64,000 nucleotides of DNA from Niveispirillum sp048066115 (GCF_048066115.1 NZ_JBLTYX010000002.1:248001-312000), one strand, 5' to 3'. Shown: positions 7,901 to 15,629, counted from the first letter of the stretch. The notes: a model not told the origin generated them from the letters alone. Program-made: numbers and translations.

Positions 7901-10800
7901 GCGCGCGCCGCCGAGGTATCGACCGATGCGATCTGCCGGGCGCTGTTGATGGCGTCGTCAAGCTGCGTCTGGGCGGCATCGAGGCGCTGGCTGACGGAAC
8001 CGGCGAGGCTGGCGTCGCCATCGATCAGTTCGATGCGCCGCACCAGCTCTTCGTCCAGGACCGACAGGTCCAGGATGTTCTTCTGCAGCTGGGCGATGTC
8101 GATCAGCTCGGTCTTGACCGTGCCGACCTTGCGCACATCCAGGCCCGTCTGGCCGAAATCATCATAGGCGGCGGCATAGACGTGATAGGTGGTATCCGCC
8201 GCCAGACCGGTGATGATGAAGTTCGTGTCGCGGCCATTATAGCGCGGCGCATGGGTGCCGGCCTGCGGATCGAACTCCTCCCCCTCCATCCAGACCAGCA
8301 CGCCCTGGAAATCCAGGTCGTCGCCGGCGATCGGCTCATAACGGCCGAAGGCGCTGTTGAAGGTGGCGCCGATGGTGAAGTCCGGCGTTCGCGGCGGCAT
8401 GTTGCTGACGGACAGCCGCGCCGGCTGCGTCTCGCGCCCGATCTTGTCCTGGATCGTGACCGTGACCATGAAGGACCGGCGCGGCGCCGACAGACCGGAC
8501 TGGCGGGCGTCGGTGGAATTGCGCTCGAACGTATATTCGAAACGCTCCTCCTCGGCGTAATCCTCGCGGACCAGCACGGGCCGGTCGGGATTCCCGATAT
8601 CATGGACGCGCACGACATAGCGCTTGAACGCCGGGTCCTTCCAGCCCGACCCCGCGCCGTAGGGCTCGTTGCCGATCTCGAAACTGGTGGAGGGAAAATT
8701 GCCGCGCCAGGTGAACACCGCGTCGCGACCGGTGAATTCAACCCCGCTGGCACCGCCGACCAGTTCCAGATGGCTGATGCTGGCCGTCTCCACCAGGCTG
8801 CGCGGGTCCAGCGTATAGGCAGCCGTCACCGGATCGGATTGCAACCCGCCTTGATAGGCGATGACACGGAACACGTAGCGGCCAGCGACGGCCGGCGACA
8901 CGGTGATGCGCATCTCCGCGGAACGGCCGGCGCTGTAGCTGCCCTCCCCGTCGATCGTATAGCTGACCTCATATTCGACGCCCGGCCCGTGGCCGTCATT
9001 GTTCCAGGACACGATCAGCGCCACGCTTTCCCCGATCGGGTCGAGCGAGGCATTGGTCTGGAAAACGAAGTTGCTGGGGCCGGGAATGACGGCGCGCGGC
9101 ACGGTGATGTGCGGCGCCGTGGGCTTCTCCGCCTCGATGCCGGCAGACGTACGGCTGATGACCAGGTATTCGCAGCCCACGAGATGCAGGTCCGCCGTCG
9201 TATCGCGGAACGTTCGGGCGGCACCATTGACCGTTTGTGCCGGCTGCCACTGGTCCTCGCCCGTCTGGCGGCGATAGATCACGAAGGCGCTGTGCATCAG
9301 GTCGGGCTGCTCGGGCTCGTCCCAGAACAGGTCGACATAATAGACCTTGCGGTCATTGCGCTCGAAAAAGCCGATCTGATGGCTGAAGGCGACCGGGTTC
9401 AGCGGCGGGCGCAGCGGATTGGGCAACGATCCGCTGTCATCATAGGTGCGGACCGGATCGTTGGTGTCCAGGATGTCGGCGGTGCTGTCGTCATAGATGC
9501 TGTCACCGGCATATTCCACCAGTTCCAGGCCGACATCACCATCCTCGGTGTCCGGATTGATGCTGGTGATCCAGAACTTCTTCTCCGTGAACCAGGTATG
9601 CTCGCCGTCACCGGCGGTGACGGCGACGAGGTTGCCGGGTTCCAGATTCATGAACCGCTGGTCGGCCACGCCTTCGATGCGCAGGTCCTCGCCCAGCCTG
9701 CTGCGGCCCAGATAGCTGGCCATGCGGCTGGCCTGGGTGCGGCTCTGGATATCGGGGCGCCGGACCTCGTCCAGGATTTCGCCGAACCGGGCGATGCGCA
9801 CCGGGTCTTCCCAGCGCACGGTGCGGCGCTCAAGGTCCGTCGGGTCGGTATATTCCAGATGGATGGCGTTGGGCACCTCCATCACATCGGCGGTCTCGGC
9901 CCCTGACGGAATGAAGTTCGAGCGGTCGAGCCAGGCGACGACGGAACGGGGCCGCGGCAGGAAGAGCCGGATGCGATTGCCATACTGGAACGGCTGCGCA
10001 TTGGCGGCTTCCAGTATGCGCTCGATGACGTCGGCATGCGTCTCGTCATCATCGCCGCCGAAGATGCCGTTGATGCTGAAACGTGGTTCGTTGCCCACCT
10101 GTTCGTCGCAGACATTCATCCCCTGGATCCAGCTCTCCAGGTCCAGGGTGGCCGGATCGATGCCCAGGCCGTAATCGACATTCAACAGGTAGTCGAGTGC
10201 CGCGGCCACCGGATTGGAGGAACGACGCGGTGCCAGACCGCCGGCCGGGATACGCCAGTCATACTGGGCGGCATCACCTCCGGCCTCGAACAGCATGCCG
10301 CGCTTCACCCAGGCTTCGATATCGCCGATGTCGGAAACATTGGAGCTGAACTTGGCGCGGATGGCCAGGCCGGCCGTGCGGTTCATGTTACCGCCGGTCG
10401 GGCTGGCAATGCCGGTCAGCGACGTGATGGCGCTGACGACAGGACCCAAATTCTGGTGGAGAGCGCCCTTGAACGTCCAGACATGGACATTCTCCAGGAA
10501 GTCGTCGGACTTCAGCTTGGGGTCGGTGCGCGGCCCGGTGGCGCCGTTGATGCGCTGGGGATATTTCCCCTGCACACGCACCGATGCGACCTCGATGTCG
10601 ACCGGCCCCCAGCACAGAGCGACCGTCGCGGCCATCTCCTTCTGGTTGCCCGAGAACAGTTTGGAAACGATGTTGCCCTTGGCCTTGGCCCGACCATAGA
10701 CGACCGGCAGCGGCACGCCGATGGCCTTCTGGGTCGTGTCCGCGTCAAAACGCTTCTTGGTTTTGACGGACGGGCCGAGAATCTTCTTGAGAAAGCCCAT
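4945..10800 (-). CDS. Tail tip central hub / host-specificity protein (gpJ-like)
   Basis: At 1951 residues this is the largest gene here. The N-terminus (MGFLKKILGPSV...IGVPLPVVYGRAKAKGNIVSK) carries the P-x-x-Y-G...G-N-I-V signature of gpJ-like hubs, followed by the hub domain (about residues 40-450) and fibronectin-III-like beta domains (about 450-900). Residues about 1000-1450 are roughly twelve copies of a 39-residue repeat built on NDPATGLAKAHARI. The C-terminal region has a second repeat (VTGLGSLATKSSVSSSD-like, four copies) and a beta-rich tip domain ending at IIGAKR. Hubs of this class form the trimeric tip that contacts the receptor and opens the tail. The gene follows gpM-, gpL- and gpK-like genes, the order seen in lambda-type tails; no gpI-like gene is visible. 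The start ATG 10800 abuts the stop of the upstream peptidase gene. Confidence 0.9.
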   Translation of the reverse strand: MGFLKKILGPSVKTKKRFDADTTQKAIGVPLPVVYGRAKAKGNIVSKLFSGNQKEMAATVALCWGPVDIEVASVRVQGKYPQRINGATGPRTDPKLKSDDFLENVHVWTFKGALHQNLGPVVSAITSLTGIASPTGGNMNRTAGLAIRAKFSSNVSDIGDIEAWVKRGMLFEAGGDAAQYDWRIPAGGLAPRRSSNPVAAALDYLLNVDYGLGIDPATLDLESWIQGMNVCDEQVGNEPRFSINGIFGGDDDETHADVIERILEAANAQPFQYGNRIRLFLPRPRSVVAWLDRSNFIPSGAETADVMEVPNAIHLEYTDPTDLERRTVRWEDPVRIARFGEILDEVRRPDIQSRTQASRMASYLGRSRLGEDLRIEGVADQRFMNLEPGNLVAVTAGDGEHTWFTEKKFWITSINPDTEDGDVGLELVEYAGDSIYDDSTADILDTNDPVRTYDDSGSLPNPLRPPLNPVAFSHQIGFFERNDRKVYYVDLFWDEPEQPDLMHSAFVIYRRQTGEDQWQPAQTVNGAARTFRDTTADLHLVGCEYLVISRTSAGIEAEKPTAPHITVPRAVIPGPSNFVFQTNASLDPIGESVALIVSWNNDGHGPGVEYEVSYTIDGEGSYSAGRSAEMRITVSPAVAGRYVFRVIAYQGGLQSDPVTAAYTLDPRSLVETASISHLELVGGASGVEFTGRDAVFTWRGNFPSTSFEIGNEPYGAGSGWKDPAFKRYVVRVHDIGNPDRPVLVREDYAEEERFEYTFERNSTDARQSGLSAPRRSFMVTVTIQDKIGRETQPARLSVSNMPPRTPDFTIGATFNSAFGRYEPIAGDDLDFQGVLVWMEGEEFDPQAGTHAPRYNGRDTNFIITGLAADTTYHVYAAAYDDFGQTGLDVRKVGTVKTELIDIAQLQKNILDLSVLDEELVRRIELIDGDASLAGSVSQRLDAAQTQLDDAINSARQIASVDTSAARADLTNLVAVTRTDLENADDGLRAISTDINARLDDPVTGLAKAHLLVAGVNDRLAEEAANLNALIGDVDKALNDALTGLPATRTQFISRFTANETAQSNTATALTTLAARYDDPETGVARAHARVTSLATTMSSADAAAASRIDDINATLNDPATGLAKAHGRVTEMSNVVATLDSVTTTRFSAISATINNPATGLPAAHSRVGSLETAVANEKVATASRFGTIEAGLADPATGLSKAHARITDADTARVNADTALASRASVLESAVNDPVTGLAKANARITDTSNIMVSRTDALAGRASSLETSVNSPATGLSATRTWIGTVESSLSTQVSSVASRTSGLETAVNDPNSGLAKTSARVGTLETSVSAVDKASADRTSALRAELFNAGGTIPSVQARINAVESVSVGADAALASRISVMEGKVNDPATGLTLAHSRITSVNDAMVTRTNAAAGRLDKLESSVNDPVTGLLKTQATISGRLDTVAGSATASASALNTLSTTVGNHTSSISTLAKSKDGLEAQYTVKVDANGHVSGFGLATTLKDDVPSSEFIIHADRFAIIKPGSAGRTVPFAVGEVDGQTRVIINSAVIGDATITAAKIKNLTADKIAAGTIDVQDILIKQGNIQVIDPRTGRKRVWLGHIPGVDYGIQIYDYDEKLIFSSGSGLKASAITGLGALATKDKITTSEVNGLGTLATKSSVSSSDVTGLGSLATKSSVSTSDVTGLGSLATVSQLNANNISTYIAGAAIGDALIGNLSAAKITAGNIIAGDIQVGGIETGGGRLFLHSGTQPRIIVDQPREGREPVRRVELGKIGGTSVDYGLIIRDQDSKTILTANGLGLNVVGTTNIAGKAVSEPDFVVNGDTICPAGRETELAQSGTYNVEGGGGMIVAYVTVDGGSLKDLGLELRLYVSANGGGWVLKQSAQVGVLTKNGDTVFRIPASIATSIIGVNSFSVRLCAQPFAMPGNLQVLASTARNIGIAIIGAKR
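5715..5910 (-). repeat. 17-residue repeats in the hub C-terminal region
   Basis: About four tandem copies of a unit close to (I/V)TGLGSLATKSSVSSSD are encoded here, e.g. VTGLGSLATKSSVS twice and VNGLGTLATKSSVS once. They are likely a short trimeric stalk before the tip domain. Confidence 0.7.
6490..7815 (-). repeat. 39-residue (117 bp) repeats in the hub
   Basis: About twelve units share the pattern (N/D)(D/N/S)P-x-T-G-L-x-K-A-H-x-R-I followed by a heptad-like helix (SRASVLESAV type). The three units from 7431 to about 7200 are each exactly 39 residues. Such regular units usually build a trimeric coiled coil; copy number is expected to vary between relatives. Confidence 0.8.
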
Positions 10801-11273
10801 TATTTACCCCATCGAAACAAGCCAAAGAGACGGGAAGTCAAATCACCATCCAGTTCGTCGATCACGACGCCACGGCGCAAATCAGCGTGGACCATGCTGT
10901 TGGGATTGATGAATATCCCGACATGATCAGGCCCACCGATCGCCTTATAGGACAGTGCGATGACATCACCCGCACGCCGATCATTCCATTTCACCTTGAC
11001 CATGTGTGCCGCCAGATTGGCCGATAGCAATGCCGATGCCTCGGCTACGGCCTGCTTGTCGCGCAGCCAATCCGGGTTCGCGTGATAGGCCGCGGCCCCA
11101 CCGGTCAAGATGTGCTCATTGTCCACCTGGTCCAGCGCCCACAGCATCAGACCCAGGCAGTCCAGCCCGTGCCGATCACGCCCGAGATGCCGGTACGGTA
11201 TCTTCCGCCCGACCAGCGCCAGCGCGCGGCGGCAAACGTCATTGCGACTGGAAACGGCTCGACAGATTGACAT
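10800..11273 (-). CDS. NlpC/P60-family tail tip peptidase (gpK-like)
   Basis: The product has the NlpC/P60 signature: catalytic Cys in RHGLDCLGLMLWAL and catalytic His in GGPDHVGIFI, followed by a short C-terminal tail ending FRWGK. These cysteine peptidases cleave peptidoglycan stem peptides and sit at the tail tip, aiding wall penetration. ATG 11273 (MSICRAVSSRNDVC) is taken as the start. It overlaps the gpL-like gene by 35 bp; no later in-frame ATG precedes the catalytic domain, and an open frame further upstream lacks similarity. At about 157 residues it is a normal size for the standalone peptidase. The lambda gpK N-terminal Mov34/JAB domain is absent, as in many alphaproteobacterial tails and gene transfer agents. 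Confidence 0.85.
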   Translation of the reverse strand: MSICRAVSSRNDVCRRALALVGRKIPYRHLGRDRHGLDCLGLMLWALDQVDNEHILTGGAAAYHANPDWLRDKQAVAEASALLSANLAAHMVKVKWNDRRAGDVIALSYKAIGGPDHVGIFINPNSMVHADLRRGVVIDELDGDLTSRLFGLFRWGK

Positions 11274-11856
11274 AGCCACCGAACCGCGACTGGTTGCCCA
11301 GCTCCATGCAACGGGCCTGGGTGAGGTTGCAGGACGTCTCCGTCCCAACATATCCGCAGTTCCGGCCCTTGAAGCGGAAACGGCAGGTCACCTGTTGCCG
11401 GGCCTTGGCCGCCAGCTGGTCATTCATGTCCAGCAGCGACTTCACGACGATCTGCGCCATGGTATCGATCTGGACCGACGTGTTGCGGCCTTCGAACAGC
11501 AGAACGGGATTGCCGGCCAGCAGCACGCGCCCGGCCTCGTCCAGCACGCCGTTCGTCGCCCCCTTCCAGGCGGTCGTCGTTTCCCCTTTCGGGTCGGCCG
11601 TCCGCGTCCAGGCCGTCATGGCGCTGTCATGATTGTCCAGGGTCAGCTTGTAGGTATCGACCTCCAGGCCGAGCTTGATCTCGACATTGCTGTAGCTGAT
11701 GCCGACGGAGCGCCAGACCTTGCCGTCCCAGAAGACATCCTTCTCGCAATCGGTCAGGGTCAGCCGGGGCATGCCGCCGATGGAGAACAGCCGGATCGGT
11801 GTCGTCTCGTCCTGGGCCAGGTGTGCCGCCAGGGCCGCGTCCATGGGAATGGGCAT
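11239..11856 (-). CDS. Minor tail protein, gpL-like / DUF2163-type
   Basis: 205 residues. The C-terminal third carries four cysteines spaced C-x8-C-x8-C-x6-C (TCRFRFKGRNC...SCNLTQARC), the pattern of lambda gpL and the BR0599/DUF2163 tail proteins. In lambda gpL these ligate an iron-sulphur cluster. The N-terminal part (TPIRLFSIGGMPRLTLTDCEKDVFWDGKVW) matches the beta domain of this family. It forms part of the tip complex between tube and hub. It overlaps the downstream peptidase gene, and its ATG 11856 overlaps the end of the preceding gene, so the tip genes form one translationally linked unit. Confidence 0.85.
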   Translation of the reverse strand: MPIPMDAALAAHLAQDETTPIRLFSIGGMPRLTLTDCEKDVFWDGKVWRSVGISYSNVEIKLGLEVDTYKLTLDNHDSAMTAWTRTADPKGETTTAWKGATNGVLDEAGRVLLAGNPVLLFEGRNTSVQIDTMAQIVVKSLLDMNDQLAAKARQQVTCRFRFKGRNCGYVGTETSCNLTQARCMELGNQSRFGGYVNLSSRFQSQ

Positions 11857-12215
11857 CAGACGCTCTCCAGTTCAATGGTGATCTGGTAAAGGCCGCGCAC
11901 ATTGGGCGAGGCGTTCTCGCGCGCCAGCTGGTCGTCGGAGAACACGACATTGTAGGTTTGGTTGGTGTGGGTATCGCGGAACACGAAGCTCTCATACATG
12001 CCGCGCCGATCCATGAAGAACTGCTGCAAGGCCGTGTATTCGCCCAGCGTCAGCGCGTCATACTCGATCTCGAAATTATAGACCGGCGACAGGCGCGTGC
12101 ATTGCCGGGCCAGGCGGCCATTGGGAAAGCGCTTGGTGTTCGTCTGGAACGCCGGTGCGAATTTCGTGATGCGGCTGGGCGCGGCGATATCGTTGAGCAC
12201 CAGGGTCGATGCCAT
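11856..12215 (-). CDS. Minor tail protein, gpM-like
   Basis: 119 residues, beta-rich. The stretch FFMDRRGMYESFVFRDTHTN resembles the R-G-x-x-x-x-F-x-F-x-D core of gpM-like and DUF2460-like tail proteins, which bridge the tube end and the tip. Position between the tape measure and the gpL-like gene is the canonical one. Start ATG 12215 overlaps the tape measure stop; the stop meets the gpL-like start. At this length it is closer to lambda gpM (about 110 residues) than to the longer DUF2460 proteins of gene transfer agents. Confidence 0.8.
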   Translation of the reverse strand: MASTLVLNDIAAPSRITKFAPAFQTNTKRFPNGRLARQCTRLSPVYNFEIEYDALTLGEYTALQQFFMDRRGMYESFVFRDTHTNQTYNVVFSDDQLARENASPNVRGLYQITIELESV

Positions 12216-14221
12216 TATTTGTTCCCCCTGATCCGGCGGGTGGTGGTCCCGCGGTTACGGACATCCTCGGCCATCACGTTGAGAATGGCGGCCGGGTTGC
12301 GGCGCAGATGCGCTTCCACCTGATCGAAGCTGAAATAATTGACCATCTCGACGCGCGAGGCCGACATGGCGCCGACCGCGCGCCGGTCGATGTAATCGCC
12401 GGCGGTGCTCAGCGATCCGCGAAAGACCCCGCCCTCATGGAAGACGCCTTCCGGCGTCGGCACGCCCAGCGCCGCCATCGCGGCCGCGGCGGCGGCGGCA
12501 TGGGCGACGGGAATGATCAGTTCCCCCTTCTCCAGCAGCGCCAAGCCCTCGTTGGGGCGAATGGGCCGGTCGAAGGAGAACCAGCCACCCGACGGCTCCT
12601 CGCCGAAGATGCCGCCCTTATGGGCGACCCCAACCCCGGCACTCGCCGCCGTCGATGCGGCCTGGAAGCTCATCAATGTGGCCATGGAGGCGCCGACGCC
12701 GGTAAACAGCGCAAGCGTGCCCTCCGCAACGGCCCCACCGAAGGTGGCGATGGAAGCCAGCGTCGCCGGCGTTGCCCAGATCGCCGTCATGGCCGTGGCC
12801 TGTCCCGCGGCCGATGCCACGGAAGCGGCCTGCATGGCCTTACCGAAGGCCCATTGGATCAGCTGCGCCGCAATCCATTGCGCCACCCATTGCGCGAAGA
12901 AATTGATGATGTTGTTCAGCATCCCGCTCATCATGCCGGAGAAGGCCTCGCCGATGGAGGCCTGGCCCGTCAGGATGCTGGAGATGGCCGTGCTCATGCT
13001 GGTCGCGAAGGCTTCGATACCTTCCGCCCGGGCCAGCAGCAGGCGCTCCTCCATGCCCATGCTGTACTGATAGTACATCTCGGCCAGGGCCATCTGCTCG
13101 GCGCCATTGGCCTTTTGGAAGGCCGCACCGGCATATTTGTCGGGATCGCCCATCATCAGGGCGGCCGTCTGGCTGTTCTCCTCGCCCTCCTGTTCCATGT
13201 CCCGCAGGCTGTTCTGGTACTGGCCCTTGATATAGGACGGGTCCTTCAGCAGCTGCGCATGCTGTTCCAGGCGCACGGCATTGAGCTTCACCTCATGCTG
13301 CTTGTCCTCGATATACTGCTTCATGCCCTCTTCGGAGGCTTTGAACTCCAGGTCCCGCGTGCGCTTGAGAAGCTCCGCCGCACGGGCCTGGTCGAGCAAT
13401 ACCGCCGCCTGCTCCTTGAGGATCTCGCTTTTCATCTGTTCGGCGAGCAGCCCCCCCTGGGCGATTTTCACCGCATTCTGCACGATGAGCAGGCGTTCCA
13501 GGTCCTGGCGATATTGCCGGTCGGAAAGGGCATCGCCCTGGAGCATCTGGGCGGCGGTCTCCTGGCGGGCATCCCGGCGCATCCCCTCGACGGCCATGCC
13601 ACGGATATCCGCATCGCTGCCGGCGTGGATGACGGCCTCCGGGTCACGCTTGCCGCCCGCGACCTCGCCCAGTTCCTTCTGCAATCCGTATTTAAATTTA
13701 TCACCGTCACGGCCGCCGCTATAGAGCTCTATCAGAGCGGCCTTCGCTTCCTCCCACCTCTGGACCAGCGACAGCAGTTGCTGCAGCTTCGGGTCCTCCG
13801 GTTGCTTGGCGGCAGGCGGCGATGCGGGCTTTCCCTTTTCGGGCTGCTTCGACGACCCGTCGCCCAGCGCCGCGGCACGCAGATAGCTGAAGGTCTCCGC
13901 CGCATCCTGGTTCTGGCCGTTATAGGCTTGCGCGGCCCCGGTCAGGGCGGTCAGTCGGCGGTTGAGGACGGTCATTCCCTCCCCCGCCTCGATCGCCATG
14001 GCGGCGATTTCCCCGATATGCAGGGCACTGAAGGCGCGGCCCAGGCCCGTCAGCACATTGGAAGTCCTGCCACCTGCCTGCTGAAGGCCCGTGGCCGCCT
14101 TCCTGGCCTGCCCCATGCCTTGTGTGGCGGTACGCAGGCCGGTGATGAAGTCACCGGCGTCGAGATCCAGTCGCGCGAACAGCGACCCGATATTCACGTT
14201 GCTTGCAGCAGCCGTAGCCAA
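12215..14221 (-). CDS. Tail tape measure protein
   Basis: 668 residues. The start is TTG 14221 with a good ribosome site (GGAGG, 5-nt spacing), giving MATAAASNVNIGSLFARLDLDAGDF. The N-terminal part resembles lambda-loop tape measures (LDLDAGDFITGLRTATQGMGQA). A long charged helical region (about residues 130-400, rich in KEQAAVLLDQARAAEL-type heptads) follows, then a hydrophobic block (about 440-580, NNIINFFAQWVAQWIAAQLIQW) that would insert in the host membrane. Near the C-terminus is FDRPIRPNEGLALLEKGELIIPV, a segment common in tape measures. If lambda's ratio of about 1.5 angstrom per residue holds, the tail would be roughly 100 nm long (inference). Confidence 0.9.
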   Translation of the reverse strand: MATAAASNVNIGSLFARLDLDAGDFITGLRTATQGMGQARKAATGLQQAGGRTSNVLTGLGRAFSALHIGEIAAMAIEAGEGMTVLNRRLTALTGAAQAYNGQNQDAAETFSYLRAAALGDGSSKQPEKGKPASPPAAKQPEDPKLQQLLSLVQRWEEAKAALIELYSGGRDGDKFKYGLQKELGEVAGGKRDPEAVIHAGSDADIRGMAVEGMRRDARQETAAQMLQGDALSDRQYRQDLERLLIVQNAVKIAQGGLLAEQMKSEILKEQAAVLLDQARAAELLKRTRDLEFKASEEGMKQYIEDKQHEVKLNAVRLEQHAQLLKDPSYIKGQYQNSLRDMEQEGEENSQTAALMMGDPDKYAGAAFQKANGAEQMALAEMYYQYSMGMEERLLLARAEGIEAFATSMSTAISSILTGQASIGEAFSGMMSGMLNNIINFFAQWVAQWIAAQLIQWAFGKAMQAASVASAAGQATAMTAIWATPATLASIATFGGAVAEGTLALFTGVGASMATLMSFQAASTAASAGVGVAHKGGIFGEEPSGGWFSFDRPIRPNEGLALLEKGELIIPVAHAAAAAAAMAALGVPTPEGVFHEGGVFRGSLSTAGDYIDRRAVGAMSASRVEMVNYFSFDQVEAHLRRNPAAILNVMAEDVRNRGTTTRRIRGNK

Positions 14222-14251
14222 TTACGCCTCCATACCTATAGACGGGCGGTC

Positions 14252-14317
14252 CCCGATCCCGGCCGATCGGGATCGGGAAGTTCGGCGGCATGGGCCGCCG
14301 TGGCACGTGATGGTGCC
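14252..14317 (-). other. Three consecutive hairpins before the tape measure gene
   Basis: The 143-bp gap between the chaperone extension and the tape measure gene contains three perfect hairpins: GGCAC/GTGCC (14302-14317), CGGCGGC/GCCGCCG (14283-14300) and the 10-bp stem CCCGATCCCG/CGGGATCGGG (14252-14277). None is followed by a T-run on the minus strand, so they look like mRNA-stabilising or attenuating structures rather than a full terminator. Confidence 0.6.
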
Positions 14318-14364
14318 GTGAAGCCAGGCCGCGGATGCGGCACCGGCACTGAAGTGAGTGAAAG

Positions 14365-14697
14365 CTAGACCTCGCCCCCGAACATGCGCTGCATCCTCGC
14401 GTAGTCCTGCTCGGTGGCCGCGACCTGCTCGACGACGGATGTCGTGCCGATCTTCTGGCGAAGGCTGTCGACGATCTTGCCAACCCCGTCACCACCCATG
14501 GTAACGGCGTGTGCAGGCAGGATCGCCAGCACCTCTTCACTCCTGACCCGCTCGATCATGGCGTTCATCGACCAGAAGGTCCTGATGGGCAGGCGCATCA
14601 GCCCATTGAAGTCAAAGCCATAGAACCGGATCATCCGGGCAAAGTAGAAGCCGAAATCCAGCTGGATCAGCTGGGCTTTCGGCCCGGCACGTTTCCC
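14365..14697 (-). CDS. Frameshift extension of tail assembly chaperone (gpGT-type T domain)
   Basis: This frame has no need of its own start. It is open from the slippery heptamer at 14697-14691 through QLIQLDFGFYFARMIRFYGFDFNGLM and ends ...ARMQRMFGGEV. A -1 shift at the heptamer fuses the first 108 residues of the upstream chaperone to about 108 residues here, a fusion of about 216 residues. In lambda the analogous gpG and gpGT are made from one start at a fixed ratio; the T domain recruits tube protein to the tape measure. An internal ATG at 14634 could give a separate 89-residue product, but it lacks a convincing ribosome site. Confidence 0.75.
   Translation of the reverse strand, partial: GKRAGPKAQLIQLDFGFYFARMIRFYGFDFNGLMRLPIRTFWSMNAMIERVRSEEVLAILPAHAVTMGGDGVGKIVDSLRQKIGTTSVVEQVAATEQDYARMQRMFGGEV
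14650..14697 (-). promoter_or_regulatory. Programmed -1 ribosomal frameshift signal
   Basis: In the chaperone frame the codons read GAG GGA AAC, giving the heptamer G-GGA-AAC at 14697-14691. It is followed by a 7-nt spacer (GTGCCGG) and a strong hairpin at 14683-14650: outer stem GCCGAAA/TTTCGGC, inner stem CCAGCTG/CAGCTGG with loop ATC. The zero-frame stop (14669-14667) lies inside the hairpin, and the -1 frame is exactly the downstream open frame. Heptamer type, spacer length and structure are all textbook for -1 frameshifting; lambda uses GGGAAAG at the same gene. Confidence 0.85.
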
Positions 14698-15014
14698 TCG
14701 GTCTCGGCTCCGGATGCGGATGTCTTCTTCGACAGATCCTCCCCGCGCGAGAACGCGATCAGCGCCATCAACTGGCCCATGTCCAGCCGCAGCAACTCGT
14801 CCTCGGTGGTGTCATCCATGTAGCCGAGCAACTTGCCGACCACGATGCGCGTCTGCTTGACGGTATCGCCGGACGCGGCCTCGACCTGTTCCTTGAAGCC
14901 GTCGGACTCGACGAACTCCTGGACGGTCATCGACCGCAAGATGCGCTCCCGGCCATACATGACCACCGAGCGATTGACCTTCAGGTCATCAAGGTTCAGG
15001 AACGTGGTGGACAA
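14667..15014 (-). CDS. Tail assembly chaperone (gpG-like)
   Basis: 115 residues. TTG 15014 is chosen as start because GGAGG lies 7 nt upstream, giving (M)STTFLNLDDLKVNRSVVMYGRERILRSMTVQEFVE; an in-frame ATG at 15032 has no ribosome site. The protein is acidic and helical. Its place between tail tube and tape measure, and the frameshift signal near its 3' end, identify it as the short form of the chaperone pair that keeps the tape measure soluble during tail assembly. No sequence motif beyond this was recognised. Confidence 0.8.
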   Translation of the reverse strand: MSTTFLNLDDLKVNRSVVMYGRERILRSMTVQEFVESDGFKEQVEAASGDTVKQTRIVVGKLLGYMDDTTEDELLRLDMGQLMALIAFSRGEDLSKKTSASGAETEGNVPGRKPS

Positions 15015-15037
15015 GGCAAACCCTCCATTCATAGGAA

Positions 15038-15066
15038 GACAGCGGGCCGGGCCCCGACCCGCTGTC
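15038..15066. other. GC-rich hairpin between tube and chaperone genes
   Basis: A perfect 9-bp stem GACAGCGGG/CCCGCTGTC with an 11-nt loop sits in the leader of the chaperone gene, directly beside the dyad element at 15067-15091. There is no T-run. It may dampen readthrough from the highly expressed tube gene or protect its 3' end. Confidence 0.55.
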
Positions 15067-15091
15067 ATTATAGTTCATCGATGACTATAAT
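15067..15091. promoter_or_regulatory. Dyad element, copy 3 (best palindrome)
   Basis: ATTATAG, one T, the perfect palindrome TCATCGATGA, then CTATAAT: a 25-bp inverted repeat with a single extra base. It lies 7 bp after the tube stop codon. Compared with the reverse complement of 17361-17383 it matches at 19 of 23 positions. It is a strong candidate operator within the tail cluster; no protein-binding evidence exists. Confidence 0.6.
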
Positions 15092-15097
15092 CTCGAG

Positions 15098-15619
15098 TTA
15101 CGCTGCGACCGGCGCACCGAAGGCGGCGATCTTGCCGTTGGCGGCGGTGTCGGGGTAGCCCTTGAAGGTGACCTCGTACACCCGCTCTTCACCGGTCGCG
15201 TACTTGAAGGTGAAGGTCGGCGACGGGGCGGCCTTGAAGACGGTGAAGTCCTTGGACTTGTCGGAACCGGCCAGACCCGTCGGATGCAGCAGCAGCTCGG
15301 CGGTGTGCTCGGACAGATCAACATTGACGCCGGTGCGGATTTCCACACCCACTTCCGAACCGGCGGTGCCGATGCCCACGGCCTGCGGCATGATCTTCAG
15401 CAGGCGGCCCAGATCGGTTTCCAGCATGGGAACCTTCACCTCGACCATGGTGCCGGTGATGATCTCCTTCAGCGTGCTTTCACCGGTCTGATCGGCCTTC
15501 ACGGCGTAGGTTTCGGTCGTGATCGAAACCTCGACGCCACCCTTGGTCGCACCCAGGTCGGTGCTGCCGAAGGTCGCATCGCAGACGCCGAGGGCGATCT
15601 TATCGGTACTGACAGCCAT
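15098..15619 (-). CDS. Major tail tube protein
   Basis: 173 residues, MAVSTDKIALGVCDATFGSTDLGATKGGVEVSI onward, beta-rich and of the size usual for siphovirus tube proteins. The 'dlGaTkGGVevsi' segment followed by a threonine-rich strand (TTETYAVKADQTGESTLKE) resembles tube proteins of alphaproteobacterial siphophages. It lies directly after the tail terminator and before the chaperone pair, the canonical order. The ribosome site AAGGAGAGC precedes ATG 15619 closely. It would polymerise as hexameric rings around the tape measure. Confidence 0.8.
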   Translation of the reverse strand: MAVSTDKIALGVCDATFGSTDLGATKGGVEVSITTETYAVKADQTGESTLKEIITGTMVEVKVPMLETDLGRLLKIMPQAVGIGTAGSEVGVEIRTGVNVDLSEHTAELLLHPTGLAGSDKSKDFTVFKAAPSPTFTFKYATGEERVYEVTFKGYPDTAANGKIAAFGAPVAA

Positions 15620-15629
15620 CTTGCTCTCC

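Noticed and set aside
7540..9906. Plus-strand open frame of 788 codons opposite the hub gene
   Set aside because: Antisense to a well-supported hub protein; product is His/Arg/Gly-rich with no domain, typical of GC-rich shadow frames.
12209..14368. Plus-strand open frame of 719 codons opposite the tape measure gene
   Set aside because: Shadow of the tape measure gene; no ribosome site and no recognisable domain.
14365..14634. Independent 89-residue gene starting at ATG 14634
   Set aside because: The frame is open well upstream to the slippery heptamer and no good ribosome site precedes the ATG, so a frameshift extension explains it better.
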